Assembly (NCBI GenBank): GCA_004794655.1
Contig: SMMW01000559.1
Span: 1,178,001-1,242,000 of the forward strand
Direction: 5' to 3'
DNA: 64,000 bases
From: Marisa cornuarietis
Taxonomy: Eukaryota > Mollusca > Gastropoda > Architaenioglossa > Ampullariidae
Both the position numbers and the translations under genes were made by a program. This document shows positions 1-13,500 of the stretch, one piece after another; position 1 is the stretch's first letter; each line of letters starts with the position of its first letter. Below the pieces are notes generated by a model. It had not been told where the DNA came from and did no database searches. It worked only from the letters and a program-made list of their open reading frames with translations.

Positions 1-1537
1 TTTTAGTTCACTTATTTTTAAATTAAAAGCAGAGGACTAGTATATTCATGAATAGCGAAAGAAAGCAAATTCATAATCATTGAAAATTAGGCAGAAAGTA
101 AGCTAAGCTTTTGTGTTACAAAGCTGGTATGTCTAAAAGCATGAAAGACAAAATAATTATTGATAATTACCGGCCTGAATTGTGTTATATCAATCTTGTG
201 GGAGCACAAGTATGAACTGTAATGTGACAGTATTGAACATGTATAAAAAATGTATTGCTGTGTTAATAGAGAAAATAGTGTAAATAGAGACTACCCAAGA
301 TTCTGTACTGTGATGTTACAATATTTATAGGGTAACCTTGGTTGTTAACGATAAATCATTAGAATACTGAACAACAAATATTTAATAACAACTACATCAA
401 TTAGAACCTGGTAAAGGTAGAAGGTCATCTTTAAAATTAAAAGAAAAATGATATAAAATTCTGTGTTATGATTTTGAAGAATGGAAGAAGCTGGACAATG
501 CAAACTAGAATGAATTTTGCTATTTATGCTTGACATAATTTTCCAGACGTGCCAGATTATTCAATATTGACAAGTGCCTGTTCTGTTCATTCACATTTAC
601 AATAGACTTCAATGTTCTTTTTTTTCAAATCTGTCCAATCAAATGTTTAACTGGCGGGTGGCCCAACAGTTAGCGCCTGTCACCAAAACAGTGAAGACTG
701 GCTGTCATGGGTTTGGCTCTCGTCTCGGATACTCTGTTTTTTTCTCTGCAAGTGGCATCTGTTTACAGGGTTGGCTGCTTTGCCATGATATAGCCTTAGT
801 TGCTGGCTCGGTGTAAAACACTAATATTCCCCCTCCCCCAACCTATCCCACTCTGTTTAACTGGCCATGAAACTGCCCTGCTTGCAAGGGGAATGTATGG
901 TACAAATGAATATTCCAGATTTAAAAAAATGACATGAATTTTTTACTGTGTGAAATTACAACAAAGAAAATTTTAATATAAAGAAAATAAAAATATTTTA
1001 TAAATATATATATAGTTCAGAATGCTATGTCCACAAGAAACTAACATCAAATTCAGTTTCATCCTGAATATTTTGTTATAATCTTTCATGATCACAATGT
1101 TTTTCCATCTTCACATAAAAATAAATACTCATACCCCAAAGTATCATAGTTTAAAATGCTGGTGTTTGATAAACTTCACAATTCAGCCACTCACTGAGTA
1201 ACATAGCAAGCTTGTAGGCAAACAGCTTTAGAAGCCCCAGGTTTGTTTACTATGTCTCTGTCATTTTTTGATTTGGCCATAATGGTAGCACCTTCCCCAT
1301 GCACAAATCTCTTGATGGTTACGTTGTAGATCCAATGTGAACCAGACAGACGTACCATGTTCTGCATTTTTCTCCATGAAACTGGTGTCGTAGCATAACA
1401 ATGTCTTACTGAAAATATAAGAACCATACCAATGCCACTTGCAGCACAGAAAGCAGAGCATGTTGCTCTGTTGTCGATGTTTTCAAAGATAGCTATCAGA
1501 TTTCTATAGTTGTGCATAGTTTTATTACACAAAAAGC
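1..1537. other. Downstream flank and 3' UTR of TMEM94
   Basis: This stretch lies past the TMEM94 stop codon and should hold its 3' UTR, which runs leftward. An AATAAA hexamer on the minus strand (about 1521-1526) is only 12-17 bases after the stop, so the real poly(A) site is probably further left. No coding region is supported. The 650-850 part is a tRNA-derived SINE (separate entry). The remainder is AT-rich with short TA runs near 1000-1015. Confidence 0.6.
653..850 (+). mobile_element. tRNA-derived SINE, copy 1
   Basis: The copy begins with GGCGGGTGGCCCAACAG, followed by an A-box-like stretch (ending GTTAGC) and a B-box-like GGGTTTGGCTCTCG (about 709-722), the layout of a tRNA-derived SINE head. 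The body ends with a conserved core CATGATATAGCCTTAGTTGC. The same head and core occur on the minus strand near 46.2-46.4 kb, and the core near 52.4 kb. The family name is not known to me. A degenerate promoter and lack of a cloverleaf argue against a working tRNA gene. Confidence 0.7.
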
Positions 1538-4500
1538 TCAAAATGGAGAGTTCATGCCTAGTTTGGTGCCAAAGTCCAGCCTGGCTCGCCGCTGGCGTTG
1601 TAGGAAAAGTCTGAAACAGAAAAAAAATCAGTTGTTTGTGCCAGCTGCTTTCTCCACAGTCTCTAGCTTGTAAATAAACCCTGATGTGCCTCCACTGTCA
1701 ACAGTTACTTATGTGTAATCTTGGGTGTGTCCACACATAATCACTTTCAACTGGCACTGCAAGAATCACTAGAATAACTTACTTGATTTCCAGTAATTTG
1801 ACCAGTTCATTGAGTCCAATAATAAACAGTGGCCAAACAACACCAAGTACCCATACAGCTGGATGGATGTCGGACAGTGGCATAGGTTGTGAGGTATATT
1901 GACTTCGAATGGTGATGTCAGCCACGCAGAATATAAACTGAATCACAATCCTAACAAAAAAGAGAGATTAGAATGTGGTGCTATTTCAGTTGTGAAACCA
2001 GGAGTGCATGACTGCAGAGTTCATATGCAGGCACAGGCTCACGCATGCATGTAATCACAGTAAACAACCATGTGAATGCAAACATCCTCCAAATATTTGA
2101 ATTTTAACATATGATGCATAAAATCTAAAAAATTATTCCAGTGATTGTGTGTATGTGGATGCTGGAGAGTGACAATTTTTTGGTGTGAATAAGTAACCAA
2201 ACTGGTGCCTAGGATTCTCAGTCACATTTTAAGTAAGAAATATGTTTGCTGCTACATACAGAATGCCCGCAGTGATGGACCAGAGTTTGTTGCTGAAGGC
2301 AGCACGATGCCAGATGTGGTCCAACCAGTGAACCAGACTCACGGAGATTGCCACTGCCAGATATTCACAAGACCATGTGACAAACAACCCTCCAAAACAA
2401 TATTATAAAAAAAAACTATAAAAATTATCCTATAAATATGAAAACTGAAGTAGATTAATTAAGGCAACTTTGAAGGCTTATAAAGCTTGCTTAAATGTGA
2501 TCTTAAATACTTTAACCATTAACTCAATCCTGATGTACTTAGATGCCAGTTTAAAGGGCGCAACAGTTTATATGTGACCAATGGCCGAACTTACAGTCAT
2601 TACAAAAAAAATTATTCAGGAATTATTTATTGTTCTGAGGAAGGAACTAAATCACAGATCTTGAGATCTACTTGTATAAAGTCCTGATTAATTTCACAAG
2701 ATCACTATTACTGATTCTACAGCAATGTCAAAATAATTTGAAAATAATCTTTTGAACATGACCACATGACAGCACATGCAACCACTCACCAAAAAATATA
2801 AGAATGTACAGATGAAAAAAGTTTTGAGCCATGATGAGACCTCCAGAGAATTTATCTTCCCACCCACTGTAAGTCTGATTCTGACCATCACTACTGGCAG
2901 TCCAAACAGAAAATACAAAACACTTAAAAGGCCATCATTTCAGTCATGAAGGAATTAATCCTGATATAAGCAAAGAATTTCACGGACCATAATGACAAAT
3001 ATAATCAAGGTTTTTCAGGTTTGGCTATCCAGAAACTACTATTGACAAAATCTTATGAATACTGTGCCTCTAAGCAAAAATGTGCTTTTAACTTACCCGT
3101 GTTGATATAAAAAACATGTGGTTCTGGCAGTATTTTGGCAGTATGAATGTAGGATGATGCCAAAGCAAGTAAGAGCAATGGCCACTGATGGAATGAAACG
3201 AAGCAAAAGCTGCAGGACAAACTGAATGAGCACCTGAACAAAGCACACACAGCAACACTAAATCAATGTCTGAACAGAGATAATTATTGAACTATGAACC
3301 AGCATGCTCTCTTCCAACTTACATTGATTATAAGCAGCTTCCAAATGTACAGTACAATTTGTCTTTTCTTGCCTAGCAGTAAAACCTCCTTAGAAGACCG
3401 CTATCATAGAATATCATCAAACATCAATACATATTTGGCACTTAAGTGTTACTGTCAAACCTTGAGTTTGTGAGGACGACATTGGTCAATAAAGCTTAAA
3501 GACTGAAAATCTGATCATATTTTTAATATTCTGTGATACCACTGTCATTGCAAAAAAATGGTTTGTTACAGTAACTATCCATTTAAGCAGAAGGCTAGCA
3601 TAGTGCCTTCAGCAGGGTCCAAGATTTTTAAAGGTGACATTTGTAAGCAGTGTGAAAAAAAAAACAAAGGGAGGAAACCTGTTTGTTGACGTGCTGCTTA
3701 TTCTTGTTTGTGATCATTCCCATGATACGTGGGTCCACTGGACTGCCCATCAGCCCAATGGCTAGCAAAGGCAGTGCAAGTAGCAGCAACCAGAGTAGGT
3801 GAGGTGGTCTGAGGGGTGGGGGGAGCAAAAGGGCCTGAGCCAGGAGGAAGGATAAAGCCACACACAGGTGGCAGCACAGCAAAAGGTAAAAACAGTTCCG
3901 CAGGGACAATGTGTGGTGCCGTGCCTGCAGAAAAACCAGATACAAACAGATCCAGTTTTATCAAAAAAAGGCTGGTAAAACTCCTTGCAGTCTTTTGCTG
4001 TCTTATTTGCACGTGCGCAGACACATGCATGCAAATCTAATGCATTTGTACATACCCTCTACATATACACATCCCCTAAACATCACCTCCCCTACTGACA
4101 CAAAAATCATAAGCTACACTTCCCACCCCACACGTGTAAGCAGGCACACATGCATATTCTGTAGAATATGTGTAAAATATTTTCAGTGTTCTGTTTCTTC
4201 ACATAAGAACAGGATTCTGCTGAAAAACCTACTGTTGTTAAACATAGAAAAATCAAGCACAGTGTTCTAATTTAGTTTTGATTGTTTCTCAGCTGAAAAT
4301 GTCTTTCTCAAACATTGAAGAGAACTACTTAATATTTTAAAGGTAGGCATGTGCATTTAAAGTAATCTGCAACAAAGAACTTTGCCATTACTCCAAAAAG
4401 GTAAAGATAAATAAGTTTAGCTTATACTACCTCTGCAATGAGCTGCAGCAGAGATACATTGTCTTCCCTCTGATAAGACAGAGAACATGGCAGGCTTATC

Positions 4501-7500
4501 AGACGGGAAGCAAGCTCTGTGGGTGAAGGTTGCCAGTCATTCCAGGCTTCTGTTACTGCTGCCTTTCGTGCACACAGCTGAGGATACAGTGGCTCTATAG
4601 CTATACTGAAATACAATACTTCAAGACTGAGAAGGGTACTGATGCATTAACAAATTTATTCACACTCCCCAGAAAGGAGACCTCTATTGTATCATACATG
4701 CATGCACAAACACACACCCCATCTTTCTCCAACATGCTTTACTCATATACACTATTGTACCTAGCTGTTGCCTTCAATCCCATAATACCTGCAATCTGCT
4801 TGTAAGAAGACTGGTGTGTTGGCAATATTTAGAGAGCTGCCAATGCATAATACAACTTCCCCATTCTCCTGCATGATCTTGACCATCTCCTGTGTAGCTG
4901 TCAAGACAATAAAATAGAAGGACAAATCAGGGGTATTGTTGCCATAATGATGATGATGATGTGATTATGAACAAGTCTGAAAAAGAAGATTATGGAAAAT
5001 CACTTGTCATGCTATCAATCTGTGAAAGTTTCTAGCAATTGACATGAACTAGACCTGCTTACCCTTAGGATCACCAACATGTAATCCAACATTACAGGAA
5101 AAGGACATACACATACAGGAAACTACTGCCTAACCTGGTGTGGTGCAGTCTGTGAAGAGATTTACCAGGAGTGGAACATTATCCACTTCCTTGAGATGTG
5201 GACGAATTTGATCTATACCTCTTGGTAGATGAGCCTTTTTATGATGAAAAAAAAGCACTTCGTTATTGCACTGTTGAGGGTATTAGACATAAACATGGAG
5301 ACATGTTTGTATGGTAGCTTAGTTGAGGATTTATAATTTTTCCTTCACAATTTTGTACAAAAGTAAATAAAATCTAAATAAAAGGTACACACGCTTGCTC
5401 TCTCTTCTCCTCCATCCCCGACTGCTCTGAAACTGGTGAGTTGTTATGTAATGGGCCTAGGAAAAGCAAACTGAAAGATTATCTGATAAACACATTATTA
5501 TTTTTCACGCACCCTATTATCCAAGGCACCAGTCAGGCTATCATCAGTGCCTTCTGTTACATAACTGGAAGTGTATCGACTGTCTGACTGACGGTCCAGT
5601 TCATCCTCACTTGATGAAAGATCTCCTGAGGATGACAAAGAAATGTCTTCCGATGATGACATCAGCTTGTGCTTTTCTCCAATTCTGTTGTCTTCCTCCC
5701 CATCATCTTTTGGACCCTTCTCCTTCTTCAGGAGGCAGGTTCCTTCCCTGTTCTCGGCATCACTATCCTCAGACTTGTCACTGGCATGGCGCACTCTGTG
5801 ATCTACACTATTATCTGTCAAATGAAAAGCACCACTGTCTTCATTATCGTCCTCCTCAGCTGCTGCCTTAACGTTAAATTTTACTTGCACTTCGTCCATG
5901 GTGATGACACATGGTGCACTCTGACTTCGTGAGGCCATCATGTCTTCTGACATTCTCCTGTCCACGTTCTGCTGAAGGTCCATAGGATCTTGGGATGTTG
6001 TGTCTGCTGACCTTCGACTTTGAATGAAGGAGCCTGGCCCTGATCCCAGCCCCTCATTGAAAGATGTGTCATCGTTAAGGAGAGAAATGTGACAGTTCCA
6101 CCCAGCTTCAAGGCCCATTTTTTCTGAGAATACCTGGTAATGTAAATAGACAATTTTTAAGAATATCTGTATCTGAGAAAAAAAGAGCTGAAAATGCAGA
6201 GAGACCCACAAAGAATGTGTGTGTGTGTGTGTGTGTGTGTGATGAAGAGTATGCGCAAGTGTGCAAGTATGTGTGTGAGAGAGTGTGCGTGTCTATGTGT
6301 GTTTTATATAAAACATGTGCAAGCGAGCAAGTATGTATAAAAGAAAGCAGGAGAGACAAGAGTATCTGTGCACAAGATCCTGCCATTAAGATCACCGATA
6401 TGAACAAATATCTTTATTTGTTGGTTAGTAATAATAAGACAAAGAGTAAATGCTGAGACCTATTAGCTACTAGAGAACACAATAAACTATACAAACCCGA
6501 CTTCGAAGTTCATTTTCCTTTGAAAAATGTACGAATCTGATGCACGCAGACTCCAGTTTTTCAATTAACTGCACAAAGTCCTGAGAAAAAAATTTCAAAA
6601 GTATACATATGGAACTTCATAATAATTCTAAAACATGCCCTGAGTTTATCAATATATTTCTTTTTACACCGAATAACTCTAATCTCATTATCTACAAGAA
6701 TTCTTAAGAAAAAGTTTGCTAGCAAAAAATATTAATTCAAATTAGTTTGATTCAAAGTAGTTTATCCAAATTATTAATTATTAATTTATTTTATTAAATA
6801 ATACTTCCAACCAACTCACAGTAATTAAATATGTGCAAGAAAAACATTTTGAAAATGATCAGACCTGTCGTGCTTGGTATTGCAGAGATGCCATTCCAAT
6901 AAAGATCTGATTACGCTGACAATCATAATAGCCAGAAACATCATCCACCGAGCCCAAACTAACATCATCAATCAAGGAATCCATGGAGAAAGACTTGGCC
7001 AGCACAGTGGGAACATCTCCACTTAGTGTGTCAAGCTCCATGAACCTGGCACAAACAAGTTTTCATCAGATTTGCACTTGAAGTATTCATCTACTGCTTG
7101 TAGCACTACTTGTTATTACCATGCTGCACTTGCAGATAATTCCAGCTGATACTCATGAATTCTCATTTTTGCAAATAACAAATTACATGCATTTTCAAAC
7201 TGCAAATTGCATGCGTTTATTTCAAACAGAATCCTGAAATCATGCTGTCTTTTACCTTTCCAAAAGACGATTGGGCATGCCAACAAGTTCTATATATTCT
7301 GCTTCGAGATGATTGGCAATGTTGTGTGATACTGGCTTGTAGGAGAATGCTGTACAGTAGGCTGCCATGCTATTTCGATGATAGAAATCCATAATACGCT
7401 TCCTGCAAAGCAAAAATCTACAGTAAAAATGTCAAAAACATAAACTAGAGAAATCTGCCTCCTTTTATAACGCATTTCTTTGTTCCCCCTTCCCTTTCTG

Positions 7501-10500
7501 TCAGTGCTTTACTGAATTATTAGCTGTCAATGTTTAGCTCATTATTGGCTAAATATGCTTTAGCAGGCTCTGATGGCCCTTTTGCTCCTGACAAGATATA
7601 GAATACAATTTGTTGCCCACCTGTCCAGTTCAGTGAGTGGGCAGAGGGTAGAACCATTCCAATAATCAGTGCAGTTGTCCAGAACAATGTCTGCTGTGCC
7701 TTGCGTAAGCAGTTGGTACATTCCTAGAATACAATACAACCATTTAGATTTTGATGAAAGCATAAAAGTCAGCCTTGCTTGCTTATACAGAAGACAGAAA
7801 ATAATTAGAAGCAGCCATGAGGTTTAATTACAGACTGAGATTAATGACCTAAGTGCCTGTCTGGAGTTTTACAATAGAGCACTAAAGAAGCTCACCTGAG
7901 GCTTTATCACGGACTATAACAGATGAAAAATTTGGCATGGGGATCTTGTGGTAGAGGAAGGATTTAGCTCGCTGGGCCTTTTCTTTCTCCATCTCTTGTG
8001 CGGGCTGAGCAACATAAAGATTTCAAAATAGAAAAAATCCTTCCCCCAGTTTCCTCTGGTGAGCATATACATAATGAACCCATACAATTGTGTAAAAAGA
8101 TATAGCTTGACACCATACTGTATCCTCAATTGCATCTGACTACAAACAAATAGAGATAAAACAAATGGTAAAACAGGCACAGAACATCTTGCAAGTTTCT
8201 TAGCTGCCAAGGTCCACCCATTTGGACCCAATAATAAGTATTCATTTAATGTCTCTAGCATTGTATTGCAAATTACACCAAATATTTTCTAAGTAAAATA
8301 CAAGAAGCATTATTCCAAAATTACTAAACTACTTCTAAATCACTAATACTAACCACTTGTTTGTAGATTCCAAATGTTTTTTCATGGCTGAAGACTTCCA
8401 AGGCCTGATCAGTAAAACCAATCTGACGAGCTACCTCACACAGACATCTGGAATGTATACTGAGAACTGCATTCATCAGTGTTAGTTTTTTAAACTGGTG
8501 CTTAATTAATTAATTTATTTCATGTTGATGCTTACATCTGCTGACTAGTGAAGATGCTGTATGCTTCTAAAAATTTTTATTTGGTTTCTAAGCTACTTAG
8601 CAAATCATTCTTAGAGCTTTAATATGCAGTGATCTGAAAAAAAACAGGGAGAAAACAAAAGAAAACAGAAAAAAACTGTAGCATGTCTTGAAACTTTCTG
8701 TTGACTACAGCCAGTCTCCTTCTGCTGTGCTCACATCTGCTGACGAGACTGGTCTAAAAGATGCTGTTAAGGTTCTGCTTGATGAATCATGCTCAGGGGC
8801 CAGTTGCACAACACATTTCTAATTTTAAACACTTTTAGGCATTAAATCTTTTTAGATAATAAGTTTAAAATGCACACCACAATTTTAGAATTTTTAAAAC
8901 TAAAACTGCTTTAAGTAAGATAAAGTTGTTCAAGTCTGATTTTCCGTCCTGTCAGTACAATTTTTTGTATGTTCTTGTGCAATGCATCTATATGGCAGAC
9001 AAGAGATTTTGCTTCTTTAGAACAGTTTTAAGGTTTAGAAACATGTTGTGCAACTAGCCCCACAGCTTTAACATACAATAACTAGAATAGGGCATGGGGA
9101 AGAAAAAAAAACTTCAACATGACTTTTAACCTTCTGTTGACTACAGCCACAGTCTCCTCCTTCTGCTGTGCGACACAACCAACATGATCGCTGAACCGTG
9201 TATACCACTCTGCTGTAGCTTCATTGCAAGTGTTGAGAAGAATACACAGGCCCTGTTATGAATAAACAATTGTGCCAGCGCAGCCAAAGACAAGTTCAGT
9301 GCTCTGAATATATTCCTTCATAGGAGAACAGTCCTATGTCTTCTAACACCACAGTAAATATTATGAATTTTAAAATTATGCAGGAAACTGTGAGACTCAA
9401 ATCTGCTAATTTTTTTAAGCCAAAGAATGTGTTTGTCAAAGATGTCCAAGCAATAAAGAAATTTCTGTTACATGGCTGACTAAATATAGGTTTTCATTGT
9501 TTTGAAGATCGTAATTTCTAACCATTTATTGATTTTTTCAATTTATTGTTCTTTAGCAGAAATAAATTTAAACAAGGCTTCTTTCTATGATATTTCCTTT
9601 TTTACATGCAGAGTTAATATTTCTAGCTTATGGACTGTAAAGATGATTAGTTATTAATTAGTCAACTACCTAAATGATTTCTTGAGAACTCACCAAAGGC
9701 TTCAAGGAATCAATATATTTTCTCCATCCAGGATCATCAAAGAAAACCCGAAAAGCATCCTGTTTTTAAAATAAACTGATAAATTCTTTTGCAAACCTTT
9801 TTCATTCTGTTTCTAAAATTTGATGATAACTATAAATGAAAAAACTCCCAAATGTTATTAAACTACTTAGCAAAAACCAAATATTCTAAAAATATAATTT
9901 TGAGAGTAAAATCACTTTCTTCGAGATTTACTAGCTCTTTAACCATCGAACATTGTCTCTCTCATAGTGATCTAGCACATGCCTGAGGCCATCAACATCA
10001 TGTCATCTGGTACGTCTCGAAAAAAGAAAATTTACTCTTAAAATTATACTTCTTTGACTTTACCAGATGACATGACCATAGAAGAATAAAAATCAGGCAA
10101 AGGGAAGTACGAAAAACCCTCTGTGATAGTCAGAAGGTGATCTGGGAACACAAACGAAAAGACGATGGGTTTCAGATCCTTTTCAAATGTAGCCCCGCTT
10201 CTGTGGAACTCGCTTCCCCTCTCGACCAAGGAGTCTGATAGTCTTGCAACTTTTAAGAAAAAACTGAAGACCCACTTGTTTCAAATGGACTAGTTTTTTT
10301 TTTCATCTGCATTTTGTTGTTTGAACTTGATCATTTGACCTGCAGTCTGATGGCTGTTGGGATCACTGCGCATTGAGCATATCTCTGCGATGCGGAAACT
10401 AGCGCATTATAAAACGACATCATCATTATCATCATCATCATCTGCTGCACTGTCAAGATTGGTCCCAACACTGCCCTGGCATGGATGAGGTTGCTGAGGC

Positions 10501-13500
10501 ATCAAAGGCAATCGATTCATCCTTTTCAAACTGCAGGAAAGCTGGATCAGCATGAATCTCAGAGACCCTTGCAGCAGCAGCTAGGGCCAGCAGGAAAACT
10601 GTCTTTTTCCATTGCCCTGTGAAACAGTGCTAAAGACTGAGAGAGGTTAGCTAGCAAGTAAAAAAAATCATGGTGCCAACCAGCATCTTATAGGCCCAGC
10701 TTTTGGGAAGTAGACAACAGCATTACTCTATATCCTTCAATGGTGAAGGGAGTCAGTTTTCTTTCATGGAACAGCCACAGAAAGAAACTGTCAGAATAGG
10801 AGGTAGGATATCTTCCAGGGTCAGACCCCGAGAACGTCGCCTGCTGAAGAAAATTTGCCCCTTGCCTCATACATACTGAGTGGAGGGCTTGCAACTGGTC
10901 ACAATTCTGTCCACTGGAGGGAAGGCGTAAGCCAACATCCCGTCGCAATTCTGTCCTCTGGAGGTGTAAGGTATACGCCAAGATCCTGTCCCAGCAGGGA
11001 ATGGAGAGGGCATCAACTGCTCATGTTTGAAGGCATTGGAGACACAAAACTGGGCAGCTTTGTGTTCCAGCAAGTCACAAAAAATTGATGTGTGGCTGAA
11101 AAAAGGTCAGAAACATCTGCTGAAAAAAGCAAGGGAAGTATAAACCACTGTGTTGGGGTACCCTGCGCTTTTCTGCTGAGCACATAAGCCAGGACATTCA
11201 GGCATCCTGGTATGTGACAAACCTTGAGTCAGATCTCATGTTCCTTGCCCCAACACCAACTGACAATGCACATTTTTTTTCAGCACAGACACTGAGTGTC
11301 GCACATGAAAAGAACAGAGGCTAGTGAAGACCAAAGTAACCAAAGAAAAACTGCAGTATTAGCCTTGTGTTTGTCTTCATAGCTGTTAAAGGGCAGTTGC
11401 TTACCTGATTAGCAGAAAGCTCAGCACGCCAGACATAGGCTAGCTGTCAGGAAGACAACTTTCGATGGCTAAAGAGCTAGTGTAACCCTTTATCTCCTAT
11501 GGTCATATCATCTTGTATAGCCACATAAGAAACTGAACACGTCACATCAAAGTCAAACCTGTTAAAAATATGAATCAGCTTTTTTTTTTTTTTTACCTTA
11601 GCATCATGCGTTAGGTCAAGAACCTCCACACGGCTTACATATTCACTCTCTGGAAATGAAACTTCAGTATGCATGTTTTGTGGTAGAAACAAATAAAATA
11701 CAGCTCAAAATGGTAAAGCACCTGTACATGTATCCACACACTTACCCACTTACAAAATGTCCAATGGATATAAAAAAATAATATCAGAAAACCAAACATA
11801 GGTTGTTTTTTTTTATAAGAACTAGTACATTAGACTTAGAGATAAATAATGATAATAAAATCATGTGATTTATATAGGGCAGAATCATGCTCATGAAGAA
11901 GCATGCTCACATATACAAAATATATAATAAATACAATATATAAATCATTATTCACAGAGTACACATGAAATAGGATGAGATATATATGCACAGATCATAA
12001 CATGGCAAGAAGTATCAAACATAAAATTAAAACTGACAAAAATAAAAAAAAGAAACTTACTAGGAAATTTTCTGGGCTTTTTCCTTTTGCCTTCATGATG
12101 TTTAATGTTTGTTTCTAGCACAGTCAGTTCCGGAGTATCACCACTAGCCATCAGAAACTTGTTTTCCTCATGATCTACTTTGTGGCCTTCTTTAGGTGAT
12201 GAGACGTGCACAAAGATTTTTTCTGCTGAGGGGTTGGACCATGACAGTAGACCTTTTTTATCAATGCAGCAAACAGACTGAAAAAAGAACAAGAGGTTCT
12301 TGTGGTCTCAAAAACAAGTGAAAAGAAAATGCTTTGAACAGAACATAGTTTTTGAATGCAGCCTCGTTTAAATTAGCAGCACTGAAAGTTAGTGTACTAA
12401 TAATACTAAGAAACAAAAACAAATTTACTATATGAAAGGCTCATGAGGGGCTGTTATGAGGCAACAGACTGGCAGCTGTTCTTTGACAGCTGCTCTGATT
12501 ACGATGAACTCACAGAAACTGTCACGGCCTACATCCAGTTCTGTGAAGATTGTGTTGTGAAACCGAAAACAATCAAACTGTTTGCAAACAATAAGCCATG
12601 GATTACCAAAGACCTGAAAGCTTGCCTTGTTGCCAAGAAGCATGCATTTATCCAGGGTGATACGGGACAGGTAAGAGATCGGAACAAAGAATTTCGGCAG
12701 AAGACAAGGCTGGCGAAGATCGAATATAAGAATAAGGTAGAAACGAAACTAAGGGAAGGGAACGCACGCGAGGCTTGGTTGGGACTAAACAAAATGATGG
12801 GTCGCACAACAAAAAAACAGGAGGTAGGATGTGAGGCTGCAGACCTTGCCAATGACTTAAACAAGTTTTATGCCAGGTTTGATATACAAGACTTTACTCG
12901 AGATTGTGAATTGATCTGTTCTTCCCTGTCACCATGTGATATCTTAGTGGACGAGAATGCCGTAACATCTTGCCTGTCCCGAATTAATCCCTTTAAAGCT
13001 CCTGGTCCAGACGGCCTAAAAGGACGTGTGCTCAGATCTTGCGCCCAGCAGCTGAGCCCAATGATCACACATTTGTTCCACCTGTTCCTGAACAGTCAGT
13101 TCTTCCCCAAGCTATGGAAGACCTCAACTATTATTCCAGTGCCAAAAAAGTCACATGCCAAAGAACTAAATGACTTCCGACCAGTGGCCTTGACCCCTAT
13201 TCTTGCTAAGTGCATGGAGAGAGTTGTTTGCAACCAATTAGTCAATGCCATTGCTGATCAACTAGACCCCTACCAGTTTGCATACAAAGCGAAAAGAGGA
13301 GTGGATGATGCCTGTTTGACACTCTACAACCTGGTAGCAAACCATCTGGATGGCACTGGTACATACGTGCGTATCCTATTCATGGACTTTTCATCTGCTT
13401 TTAATACCATTCAGCCACACCTGCTCTTACAACGTCTCCTAGCACTAAACGTTAACTCAACCCTAGTGCTCTGGATGAGGGAGTTTCTCCGGGACCGGCC

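Noticed and set aside
653..850. Functional tRNA gene
   Set aside because: A- and B-box-like motifs are present but the copy does not fold into a cloverleaf and is repeated as a SINE.
1191..1541. 116-codon minus frame overlapping the TMEM94 stop
   Set aside because: It lies in the 3' UTR in a different frame from the last exon and shows no domain; the TMEM94 ending KLGMNSPF is far better supported.
2354..2390. Longer version of the TMEM94 exon starting after TTTTGGAG
   Set aside because: It would add a 12-residue segment absent from the human protein; the CTGGCAG acceptor aligns without a gap.
3698..4034. Two extra minus frames and two plus frames over the 3679-3924 exon
   Set aside because: They are shadows of the TMEM94 membrane exon; only one frame continues across both splice sites with family similarity.
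5611..5932. Plus-strand frames of 86-87 codons with hydrophobic stretches
   Set aside because: They are the antisense of the serine/acid-rich TMEM94 exon, whose codon pattern creates open antisense frames.
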